Assembly (NCBI GenBank): GCA_016871335.1
Contig: VFZF01000001.1
Location: 62,001-126,000, forward strand
DNA: 64,000 nt
Source: Acidimicrobiia bacterium
GTDB lineage: Bacteria > Acidobacteriota > Vicinamibacteria > Vicinamibacterales > SCN-69-37
Reading direction: 5' to 3'
The notes below the pieces were generated by a model. That model worked only from the letters and a program-made list of their open reading frames with translations. It did not search any database and was not told the origin of the DNA. The first letter of the stretch is position 1; every line of letters begins with the position of its first letter. Below are positions 18,342 to 26,203 of the stretch, piece after piece. The position numbers and the translations under genes were made by a program.

Positions 18342-19660
18342 TGCGGGGAGTGGTGCTCGGTGCTCGGTGCTGGGTGCTCGGTGCGGTGCTCTGTGCGGGA
18401 TGCTGGGTGCTTGGTGCGGCGCCCTTGGCGCAGCAGCGGGCGACGGCGCCGCAACAGGCGCCGACGTTCCAGGCGTCGACGCAGGTCGTGCAGGTGGACG
18501 TCCGGGTGTTTGGAAAAGACGGAGCGTTCATCGAAGACCTCACGATCGATGACTTCGAGGTGCTTGAAGGCGGCAAGCCGCAGTCGCTGCGGACGCTGTT
18601 TTTTGTGGGCACGGCGGCTCGTGACTCCGCCACCGCGGCCCCACTCGTGTCGGTCAGAAGCGGCGTCAGTGGCGGATCTTCCCAGACGATGACAACCTCC
18701 GGCCAGACATGGATTTTTGTGTTTGACCTGAACCACCTGACCACCGGCAGCGGCTTCAACCGCGCGCGCGACTCGGTCAGTACCTTTCTGAAGGAACGGT
18801 TCCGCGACGGCGACCTCGGCGGCGTCGTCGCCGGCTCCCGCATGGTGAACAACCGCCTGACAAGCGTGCGGTCGGAACTGGAAGCGGCCGCGGCCTCGGT
18901 GAAACCCATCGCCGACCATCGCTCACGCCTCCTGGAATTGACGCGCGAGTGGCCAAAACTTCGCGATGAGAATGAAGCGCTGGCCGTCGCCTCTGACGAC
19001 CGCGATGCGCTGCAGCGCGCGGTTGTGCGCGCGTGTTCGGAAGACCAGACCGGATGCCAGAACGCCGACATGATGTTGCGCGACAAGGCCCGGCGCTTCA
19101 GAACCGAGATGCAGCGGTCCTCGCTCGAAACCCTCAACGCACTGCAGGGCCTCGCAAGCGGCCTCGCACGCGTTCCCGGACCCAAGACGATCGTGCTCCT
19201 GACCGACGGCCTCGTCACCCAGGGCATGGAAGCGTCGCTGCAGGCCGTTGTGGGCCAGACGACCAGGGCCGGCGCGCGCATTTACGCCATCGATGCGCGA
19301 GGCATGAACCGTGGCGCCAGCGCAGGCTCCATCGATCAGGTCTCCGCCGAGGATGCTGCCGGCGCGCCGGCACGTTTTGATATCGCGGAAGACGCTCCCA
19401 ACAGCCTGTCGATCGATACCGGCGGCTTCTTCATCAGAAACCAGAACAACATCGGCCGGGCGCTCATCGAGATTGCCGACGATGCGAATCGGTATTACGT
19501 GCTCGGATATCAGCCGGAGCACCTCACGCTTGACGGCAAGTTCCGTCCGATCGAGGTGCGCGTCAAGCGCTCAGGCGTGACCGTGCGTGCGCGGCGCGGC
19601 TATCTGGCGCTGCCGACATCGCAGCTGCTCGTCCCTCAACCCGTCAAGCGTCAGCCATGA
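18341..19660 (+). CDS. Secreted VWFA-related protein whose signal peptide is encoded by a tandem repeat
   Basis: The 439-residue protein starts at a GTG that shares its G with the preceding TAG stop. Its first 30 residues (RGVVLGARCWVLGAVLC onward) are encoded almost wholly by a GTGCTCG-type heptamer array and form the hydrophobic signal sequence, with cleavage expected near PLAQQ. The family elements follow: STQVVQVDVRVFGKDG, DDFEVLEGGKPQSL, a VWA core WIFVFDLNHLTTGSG with D-L-N-H in place of DxSxS, PGPKTIVLLTDGLVTQ and YYVLGYQPEHLTLDGKF. The last four bases overlap the next gene as ATGA. Function unknown, presumed periplasmic or surface interaction protein. Confidence 0.87.
   Translation: MRGVVLGARCWVLGAVLCAGCWVLGAAPLAQQRATAPQQAPTFQASTQVVQVDVRVFGKDGAFIEDLTIDDFEVLEGGKPQSLRTLFFVGTAARDSATAAPLVSVRSGVSGGSSQTMTTSGQTWIFVFDLNHLTTGSGFNRARDSVSTFLKERFRDGDLGGVVAGSRMVNNRLTSVRSELEAAAASVKPIADHRSRLLELTREWPKLRDENEALAVASDDRDALQRAVVRACSEDQTGCQNADMMLRDKARRFRTEMQRSSLETLNALQGLASGLARVPGPKTIVLLTDGLVTQGMEASLQAVVGQTTRAGARIYAIDARGMNRGASAGSIDQVSAEDAAGAPARFDIAEDAPNSLSIDTGGFFIRNQNNIGRALIEIADDANRYYVLGYQPEHLTLDGKFRPIEVRVKRSGVTVRARRGYLALPTSQLLVPQPVKRQP
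18353..18420 (+). repeat. GTGCTNG heptamer array inside a coding sequence
   Basis: About ten consecutive units begin GTGC or ATGC and are mostly 7 nt long (GTGCTCG, GTGCTGG, GTGCTTG and variants). Three heptamers equal seven codons, so the encoded peptide repeats V-L-G-A and C-W. Related arrays lie at 46693 and 56171. Confidence 0.85.
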
Positions 19661-21672
19661 CGCCGACGGCGCGAAACATCGCGCTCGTCGGCGCGGTCGT
19701 GTTCATGGCGGGCCTCTGGTACGCGTTCGCTCCCTTCACCGGCGATTCGTCAACCATCAACAGCCGACCGAAACACGTCGTGTTGTTCACGCTCGACACC
19801 ACGCGCGCCGATCACATCGGGGCCTACGGTGCAGGCTTTGCCCGCACGCCGCACCTTGATGCACTCGCGGCCCGTGGCGTGCGGTTCGACGAAGCGGTGA
19901 CGACCGCACCCATCACCGGCCCTGCCCATGCGGCCATCTTCACGGGACTGTATCCAGCCCGCTTCGGCGTACGCGACAACGCCACCACGCCGCTGCCAGA
20001 CGACGCCGTCACCATCGCGGAACGATTGCGTGATGCCGGCTTTGCGACAGGCGGATTCATCGGCGCGTTTGTGCTCGACAAGCCGTTCGGCTTTGCCCAG
20101 GGCTTCGACACGTTCTCGGGATTCGAACGTGTGGAATCAGGTCGTGAAGCCAACGCGGAACGCATCGGCCAGCTGGTGGTCGACGATGCGCTGGAGTGGG
20201 TGAAGGGCCTGACAGCCGACCGGTCGGCGTTCCTCTGGGTGCACTTGTACGATCCTCACGCACCGTACATGGCTCCTGCGCCCTTCGGTGCCGGCTTCGC
20301 AGATCGTCCGTACGACGGTGAAGTGTCGTACATGGACCACCAGATCGGGCGTATGCTCGATGCGCTCGAAGGGCGGGGCATGCTCGACGACACGCTCGTG
20401 ATCGCAGTCGCCGACCACGGAGAATCGCTGGGGGAACACGGTGAAGACGAGCACGGCGTGTTCCTCTACGATCCGGTCATTCGTGTACCGCTCATCATGG
20501 CCGGTCCCGGTGTGAAGCCGGGGCATGTGGTGTCCGAGCAGGTGCGTGTGATCGACCTGCTCCCGACGGTGATCGCGACGTTAGGGCTTCCCGCTGCCGA
20601 CGGACTGGATGGCGAGTCGTTGACCACGCTCCTGCAGGGTGGCTCACGACCAGTCATCCCGGCGGCGTATGCCGAGTCGTATTACCCGAAGTGGCACTAC
20701 GGCTGGAGTGAACTGCGGTCGCTGCGGGCGGACGGGTGGAAGGTTATTGACGCCCCGCGACCTGAGCTGTTCTCGTTGTCGAAGGACCCGTCGGAGTCCG
20801 ACAATCTGTTCAACGCACAACGTGCGCTTGGTGATCGCATGGTGGCGGAGGCGGTGCGGCTTGAATCGACGTTCACCGGCGGCGCGTCGCCACTGGTCGC
20901 AACGCCCAGTCGCGACACTCTCGAACGGCTTCGCAGTCTCGGCTATGTCGGTACATCGTCGCCCAGGATATCAAGCGGTGAGCGCGGTCCTGATCCCAAG
21001 GACCGCATCGAGGAGCGGCGGACGTTCAAGCGTCTGATGTCGGAGGCCATCGACGACATGCGCGCCAACCGGCTTGATGCGGCCGTGCAGAAGCTGCGGG
21101 ATCTCGTGCGAATCAATGAACGTGCGTACGACCTGCATCAGCTGCTTGGTGAGGCCTACGAACGCCAGGGAAGGCAGCGGGAGGCGCTAGGAGAGTTCGA
21201 GATGGCGGCGCTCCTGAATCCCGCCGCCGCCGCGCCGCATCTTTCGGCAGCCGAGCTGCTCCTGGCTGCCGGCCAGCCCGCGCAGGCGCGCACTCGGCTT
21301 GAAGCGGCAACGAAGATCGACCCTTTGTCATTCGACGTGGCACTGGTGTTGGGTCGCGTGCTCGAGGCGGAGAACCGCACCATGGAGGCCATGGCCGCGT
21401 ACGACCGCGCCATTGCGCTCAATCCGGCCAACCCCCGCGCCCGGATGCTGCTCGTGGGTGCCGCGTCACGGGCCGGTCGTCTCGACCTGGCTGAACAACA
21501 GCTCCAGCAGCTCCTGGCGATGGGCTATCAGCCCTCGCGCACACACTTCGCGTTGGGTCGCATCGCTCACCTGCGCGGTCAACTCGACGTGGCCGAGCGC
21601 CACTACCGGGAGGCGCTGCGGCTTGAACCCGGTCTTGCGATGGCGGAACAGGCGCTACGGCAACTGCGGTAA
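19657..21672 (+). CDS. Sulfatase-fold hydrolase/transferase with Thr nucleophile and TPR tail
   Basis: The 671-residue protein overlaps the preceding VWFA gene by ATGA, which suggests translational coupling. A membrane anchor (residues 8-27) precedes the catalytic domain: VVLFTLDTTRADHIGAYG (Asp47), APITGPAHAAIFTG with Thr87 in the nucleophile position and His91 in place of Arg, and VADHGESLGEHGEDEHG. The catalytic domain ends near residue 395, and TPR repeats occupy about 445-670. The nucleophile motif differs (T-G-P-A-H) from the T-L-P-S-H of the paralogues at 10694 and 13575, but the Thr/His pair is kept. Confidence 0.85.
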   Translation: MTPTARNIALVGAVVFMAGLWYAFAPFTGDSSTINSRPKHVVLFTLDTTRADHIGAYGAGFARTPHLDALAARGVRFDEAVTTAPITGPAHAAIFTGLYPARFGVRDNATTPLPDDAVTIAERLRDAGFATGGFIGAFVLDKPFGFAQGFDTFSGFERVESGREANAERIGQLVVDDALEWVKGLTADRSAFLWVHLYDPHAPYMAPAPFGAGFADRPYDGEVSYMDHQIGRMLDALEGRGMLDDTLVIAVADHGESLGEHGEDEHGVFLYDPVIRVPLIMAGPGVKPGHVVSEQVRVIDLLPTVIATLGLPAADGLDGESLTTLLQGGSRPVIPAAYAESYYPKWHYGWSELRSLRADGWKVIDAPRPELFSLSKDPSESDNLFNAQRALGDRMVAEAVRLESTFTGGASPLVATPSRDTLERLRSLGYVGTSSPRISSGERGPDPKDRIEERRTFKRLMSEAIDDMRANRLDAAVQKLRDLVRINERAYDLHQLLGEAYERQGRQREALGEFEMAALLNPAAAAPHLSAAELLLAAGQPAQARTRLEAATKIDPLSFDVALVLGRVLEAENRTMEAMAAYDRAIALNPANPRARMLLVGAASRAGRLDLAEQQLQQLLAMGYQPSRTHFALGRIAHLRGQLDVAERHYREALRLEPGLAMAEQALRQLR

Positions 21673-21685
21673 GGACGCGTGGAGG

Positions 21686-21748
21686 CGTAGGGCGCGCTGA
21701 ACTTGAGCGTGCCAAGATGCGGCCCACTACAGTTCAGCGGGCCCTACG
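21686..21748. repeat. REP-like hairpin pair, head to head (BIME-like)
   Basis: The left half reads CGTAG, then stem GGCGCGCT/AGCGTGCC (one G-U pair) around GAACTTG. The right half is inverted and ends GCCCTACG, with stem GGCCCACT/AGCGGGCC (one mismatch) around the reverse loop ACAGTTC. It lies between a plus-strand and a minus-strand gene that converge. Confidence 0.75.
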
Positions 21749-21764
21749 TGCTGTGAATCACGGA

Positions 21765-22718
21765 TTATTTGATCGTTTCGAGAATCTTCTTCGCCGTCGG
21801 AAGTTCGGACGCATCGGCCGGTGCGATGGAGACGAATTTCGTGAGGTCGGTTTTTGCCGACGCGGTATCACCGAGCGACAGGTGTGAGATCCCGCGGTAG
21901 TAGTACGCACTCGGATCATTCGGGAACGTCGTCACGCCCTTCGTGAGCCAGATGATGGCGTCGGCGGGTTTTTTGTCGTTGATCAGGCTGATCCCGATGT
22001 TCACAAAGACCGTCGGGTCGGTGATCTTCGAGGCATCGACCGCCGACAGTACGGCCTGGCCTTCGGCCATGCGGCCTGATTCGATCAGGATGGTGCCCAG
22101 CAACACCTGCACGTCGACGTCAGCTGGATCTGCGGCGACGGCTTCCTTCAGCACCTCGATGGCCTTGTCGGTGTTGCCTTCGCCATGGTGCGCGCGGGCC
22201 AGCAGCGGCTTGAACTGTTTCACCGCCGGATACTGCGCCGCGAGCGCTTCATAAATGGCGCGGGCCTCCGCGAACTGCCGGGCATTCATCATGCCGGCGG
22301 CGACGGTCAGCCGCTCCTTGATGACGTCGTTTGGATCGACGACCACCACGGCCTTTTCCAGCACGAACGTTCCGGGCGGCAGGCGCATGCCTTCGCTCAC
22401 GGGCACGGTGATGGTGCGGGTGACATATCCCTCTTTCGCAAATTCCAGGACCCAGGATCCGCCGGCGATCCCGCCGATGGACCAGTCCCCTTTGGCGTTT
22501 GTCTTCTGCGCGGCGGGGCCGCGATTCTGCGACGCCGGCATGGTGGCCGTGATCGTGACGCCTTCCAGCGGCTTGCCCGCTTCGTCGGTGATCTTGCCGG
22601 CCACGCGCCCCTGCCCGCGCCACTCCTGGGCGGAAGCCGTCGAGGCCAATCCCACAATCCCGACAATCAGCGAGAACAGGACGGCGCGAAGCGGCGACCG
22701 GACATCCTCAATCCTCAT
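21765..22718 (-). CDS. Secreted carboxypeptidase-regulatory/TPR protein
   Basis: The 317-residue product has a signal peptide ending TASAQE. Residues about 36-115 form a carboxypeptidase-regulatory-like beta-sandwich (GKITDEAGKPLEGVTI, then GSWVLEFAKEGYVTRTI). Residues about 135-315 form TPR repeats (QFAEARAIYEALAAQYP, then DKAIEVLKEAVAADPADVD and DPSAYYYRGISHLSLGD). The start codon and the preceding GAGGA lie in a CCTCAAT heptamer array, which therefore supplies the ribosome-binding site. It follows the TBDR at 22809-25652 on the same strand, but a terminator separates the two. Function unknown. Confidence 0.85.
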   Translation of the reverse strand: MRIEDVRSPLRAVLFSLIVGIVGLASTASAQEWRGQGRVAGKITDEAGKPLEGVTITATMPASQNRGPAAQKTNAKGDWSIGGIAGGSWVLEFAKEGYVTRTITVPVSEGMRLPPGTFVLEKAVVVVDPNDVIKERLTVAAGMMNARQFAEARAIYEALAAQYPAVKQFKPLLARAHHGEGNTDKAIEVLKEAVAADPADVDVQVLLGTILIESGRMAEGQAVLSAVDASKITDPTVFVNIGISLINDKKPADAIIWLTKGVTTFPNDPSAYYYRGISHLSLGDTASAKTDLTKFVSIAPADASELPTAKKILETIK

Positions 22719-22733
22719 TCCTCAATCCTCAAT
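22706..22733. repeat. CCTCAAT heptamer array (4 copies)
   Basis: The units are CCTCAAT, CCTCATT, CCTCAAT, CCTCAAT. The variant second unit gives the minus-strand ATG of the gene ending at 22718, and the third gives a GAGGA 7 nt upstream. The same heptamer recurs at 50155-50182. Confidence 0.85.
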
Positions 22734-22748
22734 AGCTCATCTTGTACC

Positions 22749-22791
22749 AAAAAAGAACGCCCCGGAACCCGATGACTCGGATTCCGGGGCG
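22749..22791 (-). terminator. Rho-independent terminator of the TBDR at 22809-25652
   Basis: The 10-bp stem CGCCCCGGAA/TTCCGGGGCG (22758-22767 and 22782-22791) is followed on the minus strand by a T-rich run (complement of 22749-22754). It lies about 18 nt beyond the receptor stop codon. Confidence 0.85.
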
Positions 22792-22808
22792 CGAGAGAGA
22801 CGACCGGA

Positions 22809-25652
22809 CTAGAACGAGAACCGGACGCCGAGGCGGAGGATGCGCGGATTCATGATTTCGCGCACGGTGTCCGCCGACGTGAGCCGGAGGTCGTACTGGC
22901 GGCCGAGCACGGTCGCCGCGTTGGTCACGTTGAACACGTCGAGGTCGAGGTTCAGGCGTGTCGTGCGGTACGTGAATTCCTTGCCGACGCGCAGGTCGAG
23001 CGAGGTCACGGCCGGCAGACGGAAGTCGGTGACTTTGTCCACGAGCAGCAGGTTCTTGTTGCTGCCGAGCGGGTCACCGGTCGCCACGTTGCTGCGGCTG
23101 TAGGGCATCGCGAAACCCTGGCGGTTCATCAGGTTCCAACCGAGGTTGATGCCGTACGGCGCCTGATAGAGACCGTTCAGGATGAACTGGTACTTCGGCA
23201 GCACCATGTAGATGCCGCTCTTGCCCGAGCCGCCGGTGGCGCGCATGACTTCGCCGCCATCGATGTTCGGGTTCGTCAGCGTCGACGTCGGATCCGTGCG
23301 CGAGTTGTTGCCGTCGAAGTACTCGCGGTGATCGTTCCACGAGAAGCCGAAGCGCGCCATCCAGCGGTTGGACAGACGTTTGGTCGCCGACAGTTCCAGA
23401 CCGTGGAAGCGCTGCGTGTAGCCCTCGCGGTCGATGTACTCGGTGCGGGTGCGGTTCGCCGGCAGCGCCGTGACACCGTAGTACGGCACAGAGAAGGAAC
23501 CGACCGGCTGCAGCGAACCTGAGTAGGTGCCGCGCTGCACGTAGTCGTCAGCCCGCAGGCCTTCCACAGGGCGCCAGTTGAAGTTGTTGAAGTGCCGGAA
23601 GGTGTAGCTCGCGCCCACGCCGAAGTTCGGCGCGATTTCGCGGTCCAGGCCCAGGATCACTTCCTGCGTCAGCGGCGTCTTGTAGTCGCCAATCACGTGG
23701 TTCGGCTTCGACACGTTGGAGGGGTTGTTGATGTCGAACCCGTACCAGTTGCCGGCCGACCGGCCGGCGATTTCCGCCGCATCCACCGTGCCGTTGCCGT
23801 TGCGGTCAACGACGTTGTAGATGTACACGCCACGGAAGCCGACGGTCGAGAAGAAGCCGCCCTGGCCGGCGTTCATCTGCGACGCGAAGGCCGCGTAGCT
23901 GGCGCGTGCGATCATCTTGCGATCCGCGTCCATCGCGTACGTCGCACCCACGCGCGGCGTAATCGAGTTCCACACGATCGCGTCCTTCGCGACACCGCCC
24001 GTCAGGTCGGGAAGCAGCGCCGGCAGAATCGGGTTGCCCTTCTGCGAGATCGCGCGCACCGACGACGTCTGACGATCCCAGCGGAGGCCGATGTTCAGCG
24101 TCAGCCGGTCGTAGGAGATGGTGTCAGCCAGGAAGCCCGACATGTACTTGCCGGTGGTCGCCGTAAAGCTGTTCCACGCCGTGACCTCGGCAATCATGTT
24201 CGGGTAGCCGTCGTGGTAGGTCATGATGCCGTTGCCGGGCACCGTGTACGCGGAGTCCACATCCGCCTTGCGGTAGCCGAAGCCGGCCTTCAGTTCATGA
24301 CGGCCGCGGAACAGGTTGCCTTCGAGGTTGAAGTTGTCCTGCGGACGCACGGTGCGGTATTCGTACCAGCTGTTGCGGCCGACGCCCGCATCGTCAGCAA
24401 AGATCATGTTGACGTCGAGACCACCCTGGGGCGTCAGGAAGAAGCCGCCCTTGACGTGCGCGTACCGCGCGGTCAGGAAGATGTCGTTCCCGATCGTCTG
24501 GTTGAGTTCGCCCTTGTACAATTCGGTCGGGCCGCCCTGGTTCCACGTGGTGGCTGGCGGACGCGACGGACCGGCGCTGCGGCCGTACTTCAGCTTTTCA
24601 CCGCGGTAGAACGTGAAGTTGCCGCGCAGGTTCGGCGTCGCCTGCCCCGTCACCTTGAGGGAGTAGTTCTCGAGGATCGTCTGGTCAGGAGTGTTCGAGA
24701 GCGTCAGCACGGTCACGTCCGTCTTGCCGAACGCGCCCCACGCCCAGATCTTGTCCTTCCAGATCGGGCCGCCGAGTTCGCCACCCCAGTCGGTGTACTC
24801 CTTCATCCGGTTGCCCTTGCCGGTGGTGCCGCCGAGCAGCGCCTTGAGATTGTCGGGCAGGTTGTTCGCCTGCATGGACTCGTTCTCGAAGTACCAGCGC
24901 GCCGAACCACGCGGCGTGTTGCTGCCGCTCTTCAGCACGAAGTTCAGCGAGACACCGGGCGTCACGTTGGCCACATCAGCGCCACCCGTGGTCGCCTGCA
25001 TTTCCTGGAACATGTCGAAGTCGTAGTAGGTCGGCGAGGAACCCAGCGCGGACATGTCGGTGATTGGCACACCGTCGATGTTCCACGTGTTTTCGCCACC
25101 GGCCGCACCCTTGGCCTGGTAGTTGGACTGCTGGCCGGACTCGGCACCGCCGACGTTCACGCGGTCGACAATGACGCCGGGCACGGTCTGCAGGACCACC
25201 CACGGGTCACGCGAGGACGGCACGGACTGCAGCTCCTCGTTGGTGATGTTGGTGGACTGCGCCACACGCTTCGGATCGATCGTCGGCGTTCCGCCAAGCA
25301 CATCGACCGTCGTCGCCACACCGCCAACGGCCATCGAGGCCCGGAGGGCGACGATCTGGCCGGCCACGACCGTCACGTTTTCCTGCTTCCAGTCGCCGAA
25401 GCCCGAGAGCTTCGAGACCACCGTGTACCGTCCGGGCGCCAGGTTGAGGAAACGGGCCTCACCACGCGCATCAGACACGGTGTTGGCCGTCTGCTGGCCG
25501 GTGAGCTCAACGGTCGCTCCCGGCAGCACCGCGCCGGTGCTGTCGACTACGGTGACTTCAATACGTCCCGTAAAGGTCTGCGCGGCAGCGGGCACGGCCA
25601 TCAGGGCCATGCACAGTGTCGCCAAGACCATCTGCACTAGTCGTCTTGTCAT
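22809..25652 (-). CDS. Oar-like TonB-dependent outer-membrane receptor
   Basis: The product is 947 residues from MTRRLVQMVL, chosen because GGAGGATAC sits immediately upstream and a signal peptide ending PAAAQT follows. Residues about 25-110 are a carboxypeptidase-regulatory-like domain (IEVTVVDSTGAVLPGATVEL). The plug follows (SSRDPWVVLQTVPGV, IDGVPITDMSALG, NFVLKSGSNTPRG). The barrel ends RILRLGVRFSF. One barrel turn carries DRNGNGTVDAAEI, a DxNxNGxVD calcium-type loop also found in other Oar-like receptors. It is followed by a strong terminator. Substrate unknown. Confidence 0.93.
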   Translation of the reverse strand: MTRRLVQMVLATLCMALMAVPAAAQTFTGRIEVTVVDSTGAVLPGATVELTGQQTANTVSDARGEARFLNLAPGRYTVVSKLSGFGDWKQENVTVVAGQIVALRASMAVGGVATTVDVLGGTPTIDPKRVAQSTNITNEELQSVPSSRDPWVVLQTVPGVIVDRVNVGGAESGQQSNYQAKGAAGGENTWNIDGVPITDMSALGSSPTYYDFDMFQEMQATTGGADVANVTPGVSLNFVLKSGSNTPRGSARWYFENESMQANNLPDNLKALLGGTTGKGNRMKEYTDWGGELGGPIWKDKIWAWGAFGKTDVTVLTLSNTPDQTILENYSLKVTGQATPNLRGNFTFYRGEKLKYGRSAGPSRPPATTWNQGGPTELYKGELNQTIGNDIFLTARYAHVKGGFFLTPQGGLDVNMIFADDAGVGRNSWYEYRTVRPQDNFNLEGNLFRGRHELKAGFGYRKADVDSAYTVPGNGIMTYHDGYPNMIAEVTAWNSFTATTGKYMSGFLADTISYDRLTLNIGLRWDRQTSSVRAISQKGNPILPALLPDLTGGVAKDAIVWNSITPRVGATYAMDADRKMIARASYAAFASQMNAGQGGFFSTVGFRGVYIYNVVDRNGNGTVDAAEIAGRSAGNWYGFDINNPSNVSKPNHVIGDYKTPLTQEVILGLDREIAPNFGVGASYTFRHFNNFNWRPVEGLRADDYVQRGTYSGSLQPVGSFSVPYYGVTALPANRTRTEYIDREGYTQRFHGLELSATKRLSNRWMARFGFSWNDHREYFDGNNSRTDPTSTLTNPNIDGGEVMRATGGSGKSGIYMVLPKYQFILNGLYQAPYGINLGWNLMNRQGFAMPYSRSNVATGDPLGSNKNLLLVDKVTDFRLPAVTSLDLRVGKEFTYRTTRLNLDLDVFNVTNAATVLGRQYDLRLTSADTVREIMNPRILRLGVRFSF

Positions 25653-25841
25653 GTATCCTCCATCCCTTCCGGACAGGCTCTGTGCCTGCCATCGGGTGTG
25701 AATCACTGGGAGGTAGCAATTCTCCGTCCAGTTTTCGGACAGGCCAATCCCTCAAAGACCTGAGGAAAACGGCCAGTTTTTGACGAAGTGCCGGTGTGAC
25801 AGGACGAACGGTCGGATCAGGCAGTCCAAACCATTGGAGGT

Positions 25842-26117
25842 TCAGGACGAAAATCGGTCGAAAATGTCGACGAGTTCCTTCAGCCTGGCGCTGCCTTCAT
25901 CGGGGCTGATGTTGATGCCCTCGGGAACGCAGTGTTCGACGTGGTACTTGAGGACGGCAAGGCTGACCCGGTTCAGCGCCGCTTCTGCAGCGGCGAGCTG
26001 TTGAAGGATCTCGACGCACAGGCGCGGTTCCTGGACCATGCGTCTGATTCCGCGCACCTGACCTTCGATGCGGTTGAGGCGGGTAACGATGAGTTGCTGC
26101 TGTGCGACGTCCAACAT
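25842..26117 (-). CDS. csoR: CsoR-family (DUF156) metal-sensing repressor
   Basis: The 91-residue all-helical protein starts at MLDVAQQQL, chosen because AGGA precedes it; a GTG start 24 nt upstream is possible. The signature RLNRIEGQVRGIRRMV marks the family. Cys34, His59 and Cys63 are spaced 25 and 4 residues apart, the C-H-C arrangement of Cu(I)-sensing CsoR, whereas FrmR and RcnR differ at the last position. The gene stands alone, divergent from the fatty-acid regulator, with no copper pump or chaperone in the window. A candidate operator of the expected type lies 17 kb away at 8596. The metal is inferred from the ligand pattern, not demonstrated. Confidence 0.83.
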   Translation of the reverse strand: MLDVAQQQLIVTRLNRIEGQVRGIRRMVQEPRLCVEILQQLAAAEAALNRVSLAVLKYHVEHCVPEGINISPDEGSARLKELVDIFDRFSS

Positions 26118-26154
26118 GGTCTTCCTACCAACTACGACCACTTTTCGGCCGTGT

Positions 26155-26172
26155 TTCAGGTCTTGACCTGAA
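26155..26172. promoter_or_regulatory. 18-bp perfect palindrome, unidentified operator
   Basis: TTCAGGTC-TT-GACCTGAA is a perfect 8-2-8 inverted repeat in the csoR/tetR intergenic region. It contains TTGACC (26163-26168), usable as a -35 box toward the TetR gene. Its regulator is unknown. Confidence 0.55.
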
Positions 26173-26181
26173 GCCTCTCAA

Positions 26182-26199
26182 TGAATGAACATTCATTCA
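26182..26199. promoter_or_regulatory. FadR-type TetR operator
   Basis: TGAATGAA-CA-TTCATTCA is a perfect 8-2-8 palindrome ending 4 nt before the TetR start codon. It differs by one base from the Bacillus FadR consensus TGAATGAMTANTCATTCA. Binding here would repress the whole beta-oxidation operon, with fatty acyl-CoA as the expected inducer (family knowledge). Confidence 0.8.
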
Positions 26200-26203
26200 T
26201 ATC

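Noticed and set aside
18353-18420. CRISPR-like repeat array
   Set aside because: Units are contiguous heptamers without spacers and lie inside a reading frame; no cas genes nearby.
23592-25640. Long open frame on the strand opposite the second TBDR
   Set aside because: It is antisense to a receptor with clear domains, signal peptide, Shine-Dalgarno and terminator; its translation is rich in Arg and His with no recognisable motif, as expected from high-GC complement frames.
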